Of a stretch of 64,000 bases of DNA, positions 46,948 to 57,988 are shown one piece after another. Both the position numbers and the translations under genes were made by a program. Position 1 is the stretch's first letter, and every line of letters starts with the position of its first letter. This stretch comes from Papio anubis (lineage: Eukaryota > Chordata > Mammalia > Primates > Cercopithecidae). The DNA lies in the NCBI RefSeq assembly GCF_008728515.1, contig NC_044990.1:10189156-10253155 (forward strand), read 5' to 3'. The notes below the pieces were generated by a model that made no database searches, was not told the DNA's origin, and was given only the letters and a program-made list of their open reading frames with translations.

Positions 46948-47706
46948 TGGTGGGGAAAAAACTGACCTATTTTCCCCTCTGTTCTCACACTGCAATAATC
47001 AACACAGAAGACAACTTCTGTGACCAAAAGTGTGGAGCAGGGAGATTTCTGCTACCCACCGAGCAATCAGTGTGTTCTGCAGTGGACATCAAATGGGTGT
47101 CCTCTAATTCAGTTTTAACACTGTCTACCTGGAGATAGTGCCAGTTCCCACAGTTTGAGGGTTCAGTCCCCAAGACTGCCCTACCACCCCATACACCAGA
47201 CACCAGTCGTTAAGTCCAGGCCTCCAGAACTTCTGACTGATGAGCTTCATGTCAGGGTTCTTTCTCACATTTACCAGTTTATTATAAAGGATATTACAAA
47301 GATACAGATGAAGAGATGTGTAGGGTGAGGTATGAGAGAAGGGGCGTGGAGCTTCCATGCCCTCCAGGAACCTCTACATACATGTTCAGACATCCTAAAG
47401 CTCTCTGAAGCCTGCTTTCTTGGGCTTTATGAAGGTTTCATTATGTAGCCACAATTGATTAAACCATTGGCCATTGATGATCAACTTGACTTTCAGCTGC
47501 TTTCCCCTCCCAGGAGATTGGGGGGTGGGACTGGAAGTCCCAACTCTCTAATCATGCCTTTGTCTTTCTGGTGACGAGTCCCATCTTGAAGCTGTCAGTG
47601 AACAGTAGCCTACAAAAAGATAGCAATTTGGATGTTCCAAAGATTTTAGGATTGGTATGTCAGCAAATGGGTGTTGAAAGCCAAATATATGTTTCTTAAT
47701 ATTACA
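46948..47706 (-). repeat. ERVL-like LTR, downstream copy (3' LTR)
   Basis: Shares with 52083-52799 the segments GTGTCCTCTAATTCA, GAGGGTTCAGTCCCCAAGAC, CCAGTTTATTATAAAGGATA and ATGAAGAGATGTGTAGGG. It also has a GGCCATTGATGATCAACTTG part that is missing or changed in the other copy. Outer edges are approximate. The inner edge is placed at ATATTACA (47706). Confidence 0.75.
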
Positions 47707-49059
47707 GTCTACCCTTGGTCTTCAGATACCTTACATCAAAAGAACATATAACTCAAAAGATATTGCCACATTAGAGTCTCGTTGCATCATTAATAACTAG
47801 TCTAGTCCATTGTATTGTATTAATATTTCCCAGGGTGAGTCCACTCAGGTTTGCAGGCTTCCTTTCAATCTTGTCAGGTTCCAAACCTGGAGCAGTCTTG
47901 GCAAACAAACAGCTTTCCCTTTTTAGATATCTGTTATAACTGAGGTGAGAGACAATGTCATCTGTTTCTCTGAGTGTCTTTCAAGGTGTTAATGTAATGT
48001 TGGATTTCCCTCAATTTATAATCCATTATTCATTCCTTTACCCTCAACTGCTATTTCTCTTTCTCTCCGTTAATACCCAAATGTTTTCACCTTTGGAAGA
48101 GACATCAGAATCACTGCCGTTCCGGTTTAGATTGCAATCAACAATGCTTGTCTGGCAGGTACATCCTCCTCAGTCCATTCCCATGCAGGTAGGGTAAAGT
48201 TACGTAGGTGCACAGCTAGTGGGTTATTTTTACCACCAGGCAATATAGCTGCATTCACTTTCAGCCCCAGTTTTGCTAAATGGGGTGAAGGAGCAACCCA
48301 GTCACATCAGGCCCTAAGGAATTTTGACATAAGTTTTAAAAACATAGTTATGGTTTTTTGCTTGGAAATCAGCCCTGCTTCCAGCACTGGCAGTTGCAGG
48401 CCTGGTCCTAGGACCACTACATCAGGTAGGGGGGAAAGAAAAGGTTTTAGTGAGCTGATTTGGGGAATAAAGAAAAAATGGTCATTATTCCAGTGTACTC
48501 CTGGCTTGGCAAGATTTGCATAGTCATCCCAGCATCCTCTTCATCCCTTCTTCTCCAGATCAGCTTTAGAAAAACAGGAACATCTCGTGGGCAGACTCCT
48601 TTAGTCCCACTCATGTTGAGTATGAGCACACACTCTTGAAGGCATGTAAGCCAGCCTTTTATGTTTCCAGTGTTTTCAATACCTGTTTTACTCGTCTATC
48701 AAACTATGACTCTAAGGAGACTATCTCTGTGCCCATTGTTGGGCATTATAGGCTGTACAGTGTGTTCCTTGATCTGAAGAAATGACGATTGGCCATACAG
48801 ATCCATGCAATATCTTCTGTTGTTTTTTTAATGGTACTCAAGAGTATTTGCATGTTCCACTGAGTAAGCAGAAGCCATGCCAGTCAGTGTCTATTCCTGT
48901 CAAGACCCATTGGTGGTCCCATAGGGCCACTAGCATCAGTCTCTGTATTGCCAGCTTTGTTTAGGGCCTTTGCACCAGGGAATCTGCCCAATAGTCATTA
49001 TCAGTCTCTGTCTTTTTTGCTGGTGTACAGAACAGTTCTTATTGGCATTTTGTGCCTGA

Positions 49060-49372
49060 GAGGATGCAAAAGGAACATGTCTAGATTCAGGCCATCTCTG
49101 CCTGCTGCCGTACCCCTGTATCCACTAATTTCATGGATCCAGGTGGCCACCTCATGGGAGTACACAGGGATACCTGCTTGTCAATTCCAGTCATCTTCCA
49201 AACCTGGAAAGGGGCTCGATTCAAAAGGAACATATCTAGATTTAGCTCATCTCTGCCTGCTGCCGTACCCCCATATCCACTAATTTCATGGATCCAGGTC
49301 ACCACCTCAAGGGAGTACACAGGGATACTTGCTTGTCAATTCCAGTCACCTTCCAAACCTGGAAACGGGCTC
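49060..49372. repeat. 155-bp tandem duplication in ERV internal region
   Basis: The segment from AGGAACATGTCTAGATTCAG through CCAAACCTGGAAAGGGGCTC is repeated once more, starting AGGAACATATCTAGATTTAG at 49226. The two copies share, for example, CTCTGCCTGCTGCCGTACCC and TGGGAGTACACAGGGATAC-like stretches, with about 8-10 percent difference. Confidence 0.92.
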
Positions 49373-49943
49373 TTCTGATTGACATTAACTTGTTCTGCTT
49401 TAATGCACCCCTCAAATGTCCATGGGGCCATGCTTCATATGGGCATCCTTTTAACAGACCAAGTATCCGTTGCCCTCTTGCCTGACTGTATGGGCAGGTG
49501 ATTGGTCACTGCCTATGAGTTAGTAAAATCCCAAACACAGGTGTTTCTACCAGTGTTCAATTCTTCCATTACTGTTAGGAAAATGCATGCAATACAGCCC
49601 ACCAAGATTATTTGTTCTTACCTCCTGTGGTCAAAGTAGCAACTTCTAAACAAGATGGTATTCATTTACCCTGGAATTGCCATCCTCAAACCAAGTAGCT
49701 CTTGGTTGGTCAGTCAAGAGCTGCTTACAGGGTACTGTAGAGTCCAGTGGCTCCTCACATAGTTCCAGAGTCAGTTTTAGTGGAAAAGTGGCCCTCTGTT
49801 TGTGAGGGTCTCCTCCTTGCTTTATCCCATACAAATTCTGTTTTATAATGGACCTCATTTGGGCATTGCCTCCCTTATTAGAGTGTTTCTCTGACATCAC
49901 CCAAAACAGCCTGGGCATTTCAGGTATAATTGTAATTGTCTGA

Positions 49944-50659
49944 TGAGTTTTTCCTGCCTGCTGCACAGATAAAACCAGTTCATCGAGACTCTAATGCTGC
50001 AGTAAAGAAAGAGTTTAATTAATGCAAGACTGGCCAAGTGGAAGGACTGGAGTTATTACTTAAAGTAGTCGCACTGAGAACTCAGAGACTAGGATTTTTA
50101 TGGTATATTGGGTGGGCAGGGGGCTAGGAAATGGTTACTGCTGATTGGTTGGGAACGAAGTCGTAGGGATGTGGAAAATGGTCCTTGTACACTGAATCTG
50201 CCTCTGGTTGGGGACCACAGGCCGATTGAGTCACGAGTCATGGGTCTGAGTGGGGTCAGTTCTTTGCCAGAAGGCAAAAATCTGAAAAACATCTCAAAAG
50301 ACCAGTCTTAGGTTCTACAATAGTAATGTTATCTATAGGAGCAATTGGGGAAATGTCAAGTCTTGTGACCTCTGTCCACATGATTCTTGAGCAGTAAGGG
50401 ATGATAAAAAATACACTTTAGCGAAGTTCAGGCCCCTCCCCTGATCCTAATCTTGTGGTCTTTCATTAGTTTTTGGTCTCTGAGCAAGGAGGAGATTAGC
50501 TTTAGGGAGAGACTGGTAGCATCCTTCCTTCCAAGTTAAACTATAAACTGAATTCCTGCCATGATTAGCTTGACCTATGCCCAGGAATGAGTAAAGACAG
50601 CCAGCCTGTGAGACTAGAAGCAAGATGGAGTCAGCCAAGCTAAATTTCTCTCACTGTCA
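49944..50659 (-). mobile_element. ERV1-type solo LTR, antisense
   Basis: A 716-base unit with TG...CA ends (TGAGTTTTTCCTGCCTGCTG to TTTCTCTCACTGTCA) inside the older ERV. On the minus strand it has a TATA-like ACCATAAAAATCC (near 50100), an AATTAAAC polyadenylation-like signal near 50015, and a U5 rich in CTCTTTCTTTACTGCAGC. No internal retroviral sequence adjoins it, so it is a solo LTR. Family not determined. Confidence 0.72.
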
Positions 50660-52060
50660 TAATCTTTGCAAAGGGGGTTTCATCAAGATCACTTTATGTC
50701 CTTCAGTCGTAGCCTCAGTTAATGTACTGTAGCAAGGAAGTAAATGCCCTTCAAGTAGAAATTCTCTAGTTCAAAGTCCTAGTTGTCATTGCTGGGAGGC
50801 ACTCACAAACCTTTCCCATTAGCCCCAGAAGGTACTCTGCAGAGGGCTATATCAAATGGGGAAGTTGTCCCCACCAGCTCTTCCGTTTCTATTCTGCACT
50901 ATGTGGGCCTGGGAAATCCTAACCGGTTCCAATTTTAGCATATTCCATTAATGCTGCTCAAAGGATTTACATACCTTCTGTTTTACAGTACTGGATAGGG
51001 GGAACATTTCCCAGTCAGATAAAATGTCTCTTCCCATAATGCAATCAGGTAAAAGAGATAAAACCATTTCACATGAAGTATGTTCAAATATGCCAGCTTT
51101 CATAATCCTAACAACCCTTACACTTTTATGTTCTAGTCCCAGGAATTTCCCTGTTTTATCACCAGATCATTTTACCCTCTCTTTTGCAAAAGGCTTTGGA
51201 TCCCCAGTCTGGAGTCCCGCCAGGAGACCCTGGCCTCTCTGTTAGTTGTTACCTTGATTAGCCAGTCTAACAGGTAATTCTAGGTTGGGTTTCTCATTTT
51301 AATCTTTATCTTCTTGTCTTTAAAAGTTCTCCAAACTGGGGGAAATACAGCAAACTGGTTTGGGCCCTTAAATGTTGAGAGATCAGCTGGGGGTCCCTTT
51401 CCTCCACTCAGTCTTCAATAATGTTGTATTAAGACCTTTGTTTTTTAACCCCATCAATTTCTATTTTCTTCATTCCATTTTTTAATAACCACCTAAATAT
51501 GTCCACCTCCTGGGATGAGTTCCATGGCTCTCCCCTTTCTTTTTCCTCTTACTTTCACTCCTATCAATGTTTTCTCTATTCATCTAGTTTCAATAATTAT
51601 TTGGTTTTTCCCTTTCCCACATTGACTACCCTCTTGGTCACCACAGGTCTCAGAGGTACTTTCTGTTGTTCCTGCATAATTTTGCCGTTGTGCAGTGGTT
51701 CCGAGGCTAGTGGCTGAAGCTCAGACTCACTGAAATGTAAGCTTGGTTTATGTAGCATCAGGGTCTGACCCAGTACTCTCTTTTAATTTTATTTTAGCTA
51801 ATATGGATAACAGTGATCAAGGGATTGAATAGTTTACTTTTTTCTGATTAGTTTGCATTTTATTGTGCCTCTGGTGAACCAATTCTCCATCTCAAAATTC
51901 CAGTGGTAACTTTTACCTTTAGTAACCGAACAGAGCACTGTGGCTCCATGTCATGGGTGATCATTTGGCTGCCCAGGAATCAAGGGTTTCTCATCCCCTA
52001 GACTTTTATCCTTTCTCTTCTCAAACCAAATGTTTCTCTGAACCTGAGCCATTCTAGCTA

Positions 52061-52080
52061 ATCTCACTTCACTAACACCA
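52061..52080 (-). other. Decayed tRNA-Leu-type primer-binding site
   Basis: On the minus strand, two bases after the 5' LTR end (CA), the sequence reads TGGTGTTAGTGAAGTGAGAT. The tRNA-Leu(CAG) 3' end would ask for TGGTGTCAGGAGTGGGAT. The match has two substitutions and a 2-base insertion, reasonable for an element this old. Confidence 0.55.
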
Positions 52081-52082
52081 AT

Positions 52083-52799
52083 TGTTCCTGAAAAACTCTC
52101 AGAACATTTTTGTGTGTGTGTGTTCTTATACCACAACAATCAACGAGGAAGCCTTCTGTGACCCCAAAATATGTGGGAATTTCTTCCCCCCAGCAAACAA
52201 GCAGTCCTCTACCAGCTGGGTGTCCTCTAATTCAATTCAGTTCTGACACCATCTGCCTGGAGGTAGCCTTAGACCCCACAGGTTGAGGGCTCAGTCCCCA
52301 AGACTGCTTCCCCAGACACCAGTGGTAAGTCCAGACCTCCAGATCTTCTGACTGACTGGCTCTTAAGTTGGAGTTCCCACAGCCCCTCCTTTAGATTCCT
52401 TTAATTTGCTGGAGCAGCTCACAGAACTCAGGGAAACACTTATGTTTACTGGTTTACTGTAAAGGATATTATCAAGGATGCAGATGAAGAGATATGTAGG
52501 GCAGGGTATGGGGGAAGGAATGTGGAGCTTCTGTGCCCCCATTGGGTGCTCAACCCCCAGGAATCTGCACATGTTTAGCTATCCAAGAACTGTTCGAACC
52601 CTGTCCTTTTGGGGTTTTATGGAGGTTTCCTTATATAGGCATGATTGGCAACCATGTAAAAATGTGATTGAACAAAAAGCACATGTTCTAAACCCAGAAA
52701 GACCTCCTTATTCGACTATTCTTGGCCTCTCTGTGTAGTATTTCTTCCTCTAGGTTATGGGGCAGGACATTCTCTGGAATTAGAGTCTTTTGACCCACA
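52083..52799 (-). repeat. ERVL-like LTR, upstream copy (5' LTR)
   Basis: On the minus strand it ends GTTTTTCAGGAACA just before the primer site. It shares several blocks with the 46948-47706 copy (TCAGTCCCCAAGACTGC, GTTTACTGTAAAGGATATTA, GATGAAGAGATATGTAGGGC). The outer end near 52799 (CCCACAG) is approximate and differs from the other copy. Confidence 0.75.
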
Positions 52800-52837
52800 G
52801 TCAGATTAAATTCCTACCTTGGGCAGGTATAAGGACA

Positions 52838-53990
52838 TTGATAGCGGCAAGAGGCACACAAATTCCTAGGCAGAAAGGGCCAGGTCCCCAGTGAAACCCA
52901 ACCTTCAAGCCAAAGACAGACTGAAGCGTGACAGCCAGGCTATCAACTCAGGGTAGAGTCCACGGCCAGGAGTGAGAACTTCCTCAATGCCTTTTAGCTA
53001 ATCAAATGGTGCTTTTCCGAGGCCCACCCATGGACCAGTCAGCACATACTCTCTGATCCTGAGCCCATAAAAACCCCAGACTTAGTCACATATTGGGACT
53101 ACCTGCCTTATGGCACCCTGTCACACAGAGGACTACCCACTTTGGGTCTCCTCTCTTGTTGAGAGCTGTTATCTCATTCAATAAAAAACCATACCCCACC
53201 TGGCTTACTCTCCAGTGTGTGTGTGTGTAACCTCATTCTTCTTGGACGTGGGACAAGAACCTGGGACCTGCTGAACAGTGGGAGTGAAAAGGGTTGTAAC
53301 ACTTTCCTGACTGGCTTACTGAGCTGAGGGCGGTGACGCACTCCCATTCACTAGAGCAGCAACCCTTCTGGGGGCCTAGACCTCAGGATTTCCTGAGCCG
53401 GAGCTGTAACACTGTAATCCTCCCACCCCTTGCTGGTACCAGGCAGCTGCCCCAGGTGATGAGAACTGGCAGTGATGAGGCTGGGCCAGCCCAGGAGCCA
53501 CGAGTGGAGTGGGGCGGCAGGACCAAATGAGCTGGGACATACCCCCATTCACCGAAGCATGCAGATAGTAGGAATGAATGAGCTATAACAAGAACAAGCT
53601 GCAATGCTTCCTGGGGACTCAGAGCTTAGGACTCCCTGAGCAAAAGGGTAACAACCCTTGCGGCTCCACAGTTGCTGGCATCTCCAAGTTTTCAGGCTCT
53701 GCTGCGTCCCCCACCCCTTGTCCAGATGCTGGCACCCAAGGGAGAAGCTGGTCACAGCATGCCCAGCCCAGCTATGGGCTGAGCACAGAGCCACAGCAGG
53801 CATGGAACCTGGGCCAGTAACATGAGCTAAGCGCAGCCTGCCAGGCTTAGTGGGCAGAGCAAGTCTAGTGGCAAGCCCAGAGCCGAGTGAGGCCCTGACC
53901 AGAGGTGCCGCTGGCTGACTGGAGATTTCTGGCTGGTGAAGCAGCACTGAAAGAGTCTTGTGTCAACAGGAGAAGGTCAGAGAGAGACTG
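52838..53990 (+). mobile_element. ERV1-like LTR and possible leader, sense
   Basis: Has retroviral LTR signals in sense: GTCAGCACATACTCTCTGAT, TATA-like CATAAAAACC (53066-53075), AATAAA (53180-53185) 105 bases later, and a U5-like GGGACAAGAACCTGGGACCT. The following GC-rich part (53290-53990) contains two loosely similar blocks with CTGTAACAC motifs. Open frames there (up to 132 codons, minus strand) are not recognisable proteins. Edges and family are uncertain. Confidence 0.6.
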
Positions 53991-54159
53991 TTTCCTGAGA
54001 TCTGCTCCTGAGGCCTAATAAAGCAACCCAGCATTATAACAAAAGACTTAACAAGGGCTATGGGAGTTAAAAGCCAGGAACTCTGGATGAAAACCAATAT
54101 ATATGTATTCGTCCATTTTTACACAGCCAAACCATATCAATATCTAATCATAATATCAC

Positions 54160-54547
54160 ACCAGGATAGTGGACAGCTCAGTAGTCTGACAGCAAGAATA
54201 GAATGCTCAATTCTAAACTAGAGAATGTAAACACAGCAAGGAAATCCTGGATACAGAGTTGAATTGCACCATGCTAGACTGGCTACTGCTCTCCATGATT
54301 GTGATCTGTCACACATCAATAAGAGACCTAGAACTTGCTTTCCTGAGAACAAGAGATGAGTAGTTTTGTTTGTAGGACACAGTGAATTTTGATGCGACTA
54401 ACCTGAAAGATAAGCATATTCTTTCTCAACCACTTTGTAAAGCTGAAAGTAAGTTCAGTAGCCTAGAAATTGATCTCCATCATGCAAGTGATGCTCTCAG
54501 AGAAAAGACCTTGGTTTTAGAATCTGTACAAAGAAACCTAAGCCCTC
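54160..54547 (+). pseudogene. ANKRD26/ANKRD18/CCDC144-family retropseudogene, 5' segment
   Basis: Decayed reading of the coiled-coil part of the ANKRD26-like family. In one of the sense frames it gives LELAFLRTRDE, NLKDKHILSQ and LREKTLVLESVQRNLS. Those proteins act as centrosome/membrane-associated coiled-coil scaffolds; this copy has stops and lacks introns, so it is a processed pseudogene fragment. It is cut at about 54547 by a foreign segment and resumes at 55234. Which paralogue is the parent is not decided. Confidence 0.75.
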
Positions 54548-55233
54548 ATGCATGACACCAGGTCAGGGATAACCAGGTCCACATGTGTTTATGTCTTTCC
54601 ACAATGTCAGACTTTTACTGATGCTATTTCAGCCACAAAAGCCATGAGCTACATGGAGTTCCCAAGGAACTGATTCTCAGTACTTCCTTTTCAGTCAGTA
54701 GAGCCATAGGCACACAGGTTCAAGCCACTCCACAAGTGAGTCAATATTGCAAACCCTAATAGTATACTTAATATATAATTTTATAGATTAAACTTCCCAT
54801 AACAAAGTTAACATTTAACATCAAGAAAAAGGGGATAGGAAAAAGGGTTAATGAACCACTCCGGGGAGAGAGACATTGACAAAAAGAATATCCTAGTCTG
54901 GGCCTGGCAGTCCCTCAGTCTTGCAAGGAAGAGACTTTGATGTGGGCAGAGTCTTCAGTGGCAGATACCAGGTGCTTATCACAAGTGACAGCAAGGCTGT
55001 CGGTTAAGATGGCCGTTTGAGCTGCTGAAGTCTTGCTCTTTCTATGGCCACAGAGTCCTCTGGTGAGGACTGAAAATGGAGGAGTGTGCTTGGTTATGTC
55101 CTCATTTGATTGAATAGAGTCTTTATTGATCAAGTAAAACATCTGGTCCCTGTTGGCAAAGTGCCTAATGAAATGTAAGATGGAGTCTTTTCCTGAGATG
55201 AAGTTACTTATTGTCAAGGATACTCTGTGTGTA
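54548..55233 (-). mobile_element. Unidentified antisense insert in the ANKRD pseudogene
   Basis: About 690 bases that break the pseudogene exactly between CCTAAGCC (left) and GTAAGCCAAAC (right), with TAAGCC repeated at the borders as a possible target duplication. On the minus strand it starts with a 100-codon open frame (55217-54915, MTISNFISGKDSILHFIRHF... to ...KVSSLQD) followed by AT-rich, UTR-like sequence. This is the layout of a processed mRNA copy. A HLVSATEDSAHIKV run faintly recalls a WD40 blade. The parent gene was not recognised and no poly(A) tail was found. Confidence 0.5.
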
Positions 55234-55870
55234 AGCCAAACACAGTGTTAAATGAAGTAAATCAAACAAATGTATTAGGATGAATAAGATAAAGTAAGTA
55301 AATACATTGGAAAGCAGAAGTCTGTAAAAGAGGGATTATCTTGACTACAGAGTAAAAACAGAAAGCCCCAAAACTTATATGGAAACAAATTTAGTACAAC
55401 AAGAATGTGGAAACAAATTTAGTACAAGAAAGAGACCAAAGAAAAAGAAAACAAGATATAATAGAAAAGTTAAAAGAAAATCTGTCTTTGCAGACATAAG
55501 CAGCATCTTGAGAGAACTTAGTTAAGAGAGAATAAAAGTGCTTCGATAAGAAGTTGGTGGGAGCTGAGAAAGATCTGAAATCTGAACTCTTGAAAATGAA
55601 AACTTTCTGTAAGACTAATAAAACTGAGTTGGAAAAATATAAGCAGCTCTATCTACAAGAATTAAAAGTTAGAAAATCACTGGCAACTAAACTAAACAAA
55701 ACCAATGATAAAATAGCAGAGGTTAGTAGCAAACTCCTTGTAGAGAACAGCAGACCAGATTTTTACACCACTCTTATTACGAAGCAGTCCTAGAGTCACC
55801 TTGTGTGCTGAAAACAGGATAGTATTCAAAGAACATTTTCTAGTCACTCAGAAACCATCAACATTGTCAG
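55234..55870 (+). pseudogene. ANKRD26/ANKRD18/CCDC144-family retropseudogene, 3' segment
   Basis: Continues the family pattern right after the insert (AAGCCAAACACAGTGTTAAA; AAATACATTGGAAAGCAGAA). At 55554-55793 it has an open run with KTELEKYKQLYLQELKVRKS, LATKLNKTNDKIAEVSSKLL and VENSRP, the conserved C-terminal coiled coil of the family. The frame ends at 55793. A 28-base duplication (55381-55428) lies inside. No introns are present. Confidence 0.8.
55381..55428. repeat. 28-bp period duplication in pseudogene
   Basis: GGAAACAAATTTAGTACAA occurs at 55381 and again at 55409, separated by CAAGAATGT. Confidence 0.92.
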
Positions 55871-56157
55871 AGGCCTTGATCTTCAGACAGATACAAACCT
55901 GACTGGAAGTCTTGTGGACACTTTTCACTGGTCAGAGTTTCTTTTCATATATTAAATTTGTTTTCTTCACTTTCAGCTTTAGCTTTGTTAGCTAGGGTAT
56001 TTTTGTAAGACTCGCGAGTGGGGATGGGAAAGGTGATCTCTGTACTTTGTTTTCTTCTTACCCATCCCTCCCACCAAAAAATGAGACACCAGAACTGTTA
56101 ATGTTACTATTGCTCTGTGAGAAAAGATATCTTGGTGAATAATTTAGAGACATTTGT
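55871..56157. other. Stretch without recognised element
   Basis: About 290 bases between the pseudogene and the MST internal region. It may be pseudogene 3'UTR but was not matched. Confidence 0.5.
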
Positions 56158-57632
56158 AGGGCTCAGAAGAAGACAGGAAAATGTGGGAAAGTTTGGAACT
56201 TTAGCCAAGAGACTTGTTGAATGCCTGTGCCCAAAATGTTGATAGTGATATGAACAATAAACTACAGGTTGAGGTGATATCAGATGGAAATGAGGAACTT
56301 ATTGGGAACTGGAGTAAAGGTGATTCCTGCTTTGTTTTAGCAAAGAGACTTGTGGCATTTTGCCCCTGCCCTAGAGATTGGTGAAACTTTCACTTGAGAG
56401 ATGATTTAGGGTATCTGGTGGAAGAAACTTCTAAGCAGAAAAGCATTCAAGATCTGACTTGGATCCTGTTAAAGGCATTCAGTTTTATAAGGGAGGCAGA
56501 GCCTAAAAGTTTGGAAAATGTGTACCCTGACTTTGCGATAGAAAAGAAAAACCCATTTTCTGGGGAGAAATTCAAGCCAGCTGCAGAAATTTGTGTAAGT
56601 AACAAGAAGCCTAATGTTAATTCCCAAGATGGGGGAAATGTCTCCAGTCCATGTCAGAGACCTTCGCAGCAGCCCCTTCCGCCACTCCCGTCCCTCCACA
56701 TCAGAGGCCCAGGAGGAAAAAGTGGTTTTGTGGACTGGACTCAGGGTCCCCATGCTGTGTGCAGTCTAGGGACTTGGTGCCCTGCGTCCCAGCCACTCCA
56801 GCCGTATCTAAAAGAGGCCAAGGTACAGCTCAGGCTGTGGCTTCAGAGGGTGGAAGTCCCAAGCCTTGGCAGCTTCCATGTGGTGTTGAGCCTGCAGGTG
56901 CACAGAAGAATTGAGGTTTGAGAACCTCTGCCTAGATTTCAGAAGATGTATGGAAATGCCTGGATGCCCAGGCAAAAGTTTGCTGCAGGATGGCGGCCCT
57001 CATGGAGAACCTCCACTAGTGGGGAAGGGAAATATGAGGTCGGAGCCCCGACACAGAGTCCCTACTGGGACACCACCTAGTGGAGCTGTGAGAAGAGAGC
57101 CACTGTCCTCCAGACCCCAGAACGGTAGATCCACTGACAGCTTGCACCATGCGCCTGGAAGAGCTGCAGACACTCAATGTCAGCCCGTGAAAGCAGCCAG
57201 GAGGGAGGCTATACTCTGCAAAGCCACAGGGGAAGAGCTGCCAAAGACCATGGGAACCCACCTCTTGTATCAGTGTTACCTGGATGTGAGACATGGAGTC
57301 AAAGGAGATCCTTTTGGAACATTTAAGATTTGACTGCATCACTGGATTTTGGACTTGCATAGGGCCTGTGGCCCCTTCATTTTGGCCAATTTCTCCCATT
57401 CAGAATGGCTGTATTTACCCAATACCTATACCCGCATTGTATCTAGGAAGAATTAACTTGCTTTTGATTTTACAGGCTCATAGGCAGAAGGAATTTGTCT
57501 TGTCTCAGATGAGACATTGGACTATGGACTTTTGAATTAATGCTGACATGAGTTAAGACCTTTGGGGACTGCTGGGAAAGCATGATTGGTTTTGAAATGT
57601 GAGGACATGATATTTGAGAGGGGCCAGGGGTG
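56158..57632 (+). mobile_element. THE1/MST internal region, first copy
   Basis: Non-coding MaLR internal sequence: GGGCTCAGAAGAAGACAGGA, GAGGAACTTATTGGGAACTG, GGGGAGAAATTCAAGCCAGC, then to the LTR. It lacks about the first 80 bases expected after a 5' LTR. It aligns throughout with 58070-59455. Long open frames (175 and 140 codons) are known to occur by chance in this family and encode no recognised protein. Confidence 0.88.
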
Positions 57633-57988
57633 GAATGATATGGTTTGGCTGTGTCCCCACCTAAATCTCAACTTGAATTATATCTGTCAAAATTCGCACG
57701 TGTTGTGGGAGGAACCCAGTGGGAGGTAATTGAATCATGAGGGCCGGTCGTTCCCATGCTATTCTCATGATAGTGAATAAAACTCATGAGATCTGTTGGG
57801 TTTATCAGGAGTTTCTGCTTTTGCTGCTTTCTCGTTGTCTTTTGCTGCCACCATGTAAGAAGTGCCTTTCGTTTCTGCCATAATTGTGAGACCTCCCCAG
57901 CCACATGGAACTGTAAGTCAAATTAAACCTTTTCCCCCCAGTCTTGAGTATGTCTTTTTCAGCAGCGTGAAATGGACTAATGCATTAA
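57633..57988 (+). mobile_element. THE1/MST LTR (ERVL-MaLR)
   Basis: Complete sense LTR: TGATATGGTTTGGCTGTGTC, CACGTGTTGTGGGAGGAACC, AATTGAATCATGAGGGCCGG, CCACATGGAACTGTAAGTCA, ending GAAATGGACTAATGCA. It has internal sequence on both sides, so it serves as 3' LTR for the first copy and 5' LTR for the second. Confidence 0.92.

Larger units (their letters stand above)
47707..52060 (-). pseudogene. ERVL-like internal region, gag-pol remnants
   Basis: Minus-strand codons at 48777-48754 read SDQGTH, matching the conserved integrase core. Sequence between 48500 and 48190 downstream on that strand looks like the end of pol with no env after it. The gag side lies between about 52060 and 51000. Stops and frameshifts are frequent, and the longest open pieces are about 100 codons, so no protein is made. 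The nested ERV1 LTR and the tandem duplication fall inside. Confidence 0.6.
46948..52799 (-). mobile_element. ERVL-like endogenous retrovirus, antisense, decayed
   Basis: Two related LTR copies in the same orientation (46948-47706 and 52083-52799) flank a 4.4-kb internal part. On the minus strand the upper copy is the 5' LTR. A primer-binding-like site follows it (52061-52080), an integrase-like motif appears late (48754-48777), and no env is recognisable before the 3' LTR. That order and the tRNA-Leu type primer fit the class III (ERVL) group. Reading frames are broken throughout. An ERV1 solo LTR (49944-50659) and a 155-bp tandem duplication interrupt it. Family name not determined. Confidence 0.7.

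Noticed and set aside
49060..49372. Direct repeats that could resemble a CRISPR array
   Set aside because: Only two 155-base copies, no short repeat-spacer pattern, and the genome is mammalian.
53549..53947. 132-codon minus-strand open frame
   Set aside because: Lies in the GC-rich part of an ERV1-like LTR region; no protein family pattern seen.
56394..57333. 175- and 140-codon sense open frames
   Set aside because: They fall in THE1/MST internal sequence, which is known as a non-coding MaLR derivative, and the second copy of the same sequence is broken differently.
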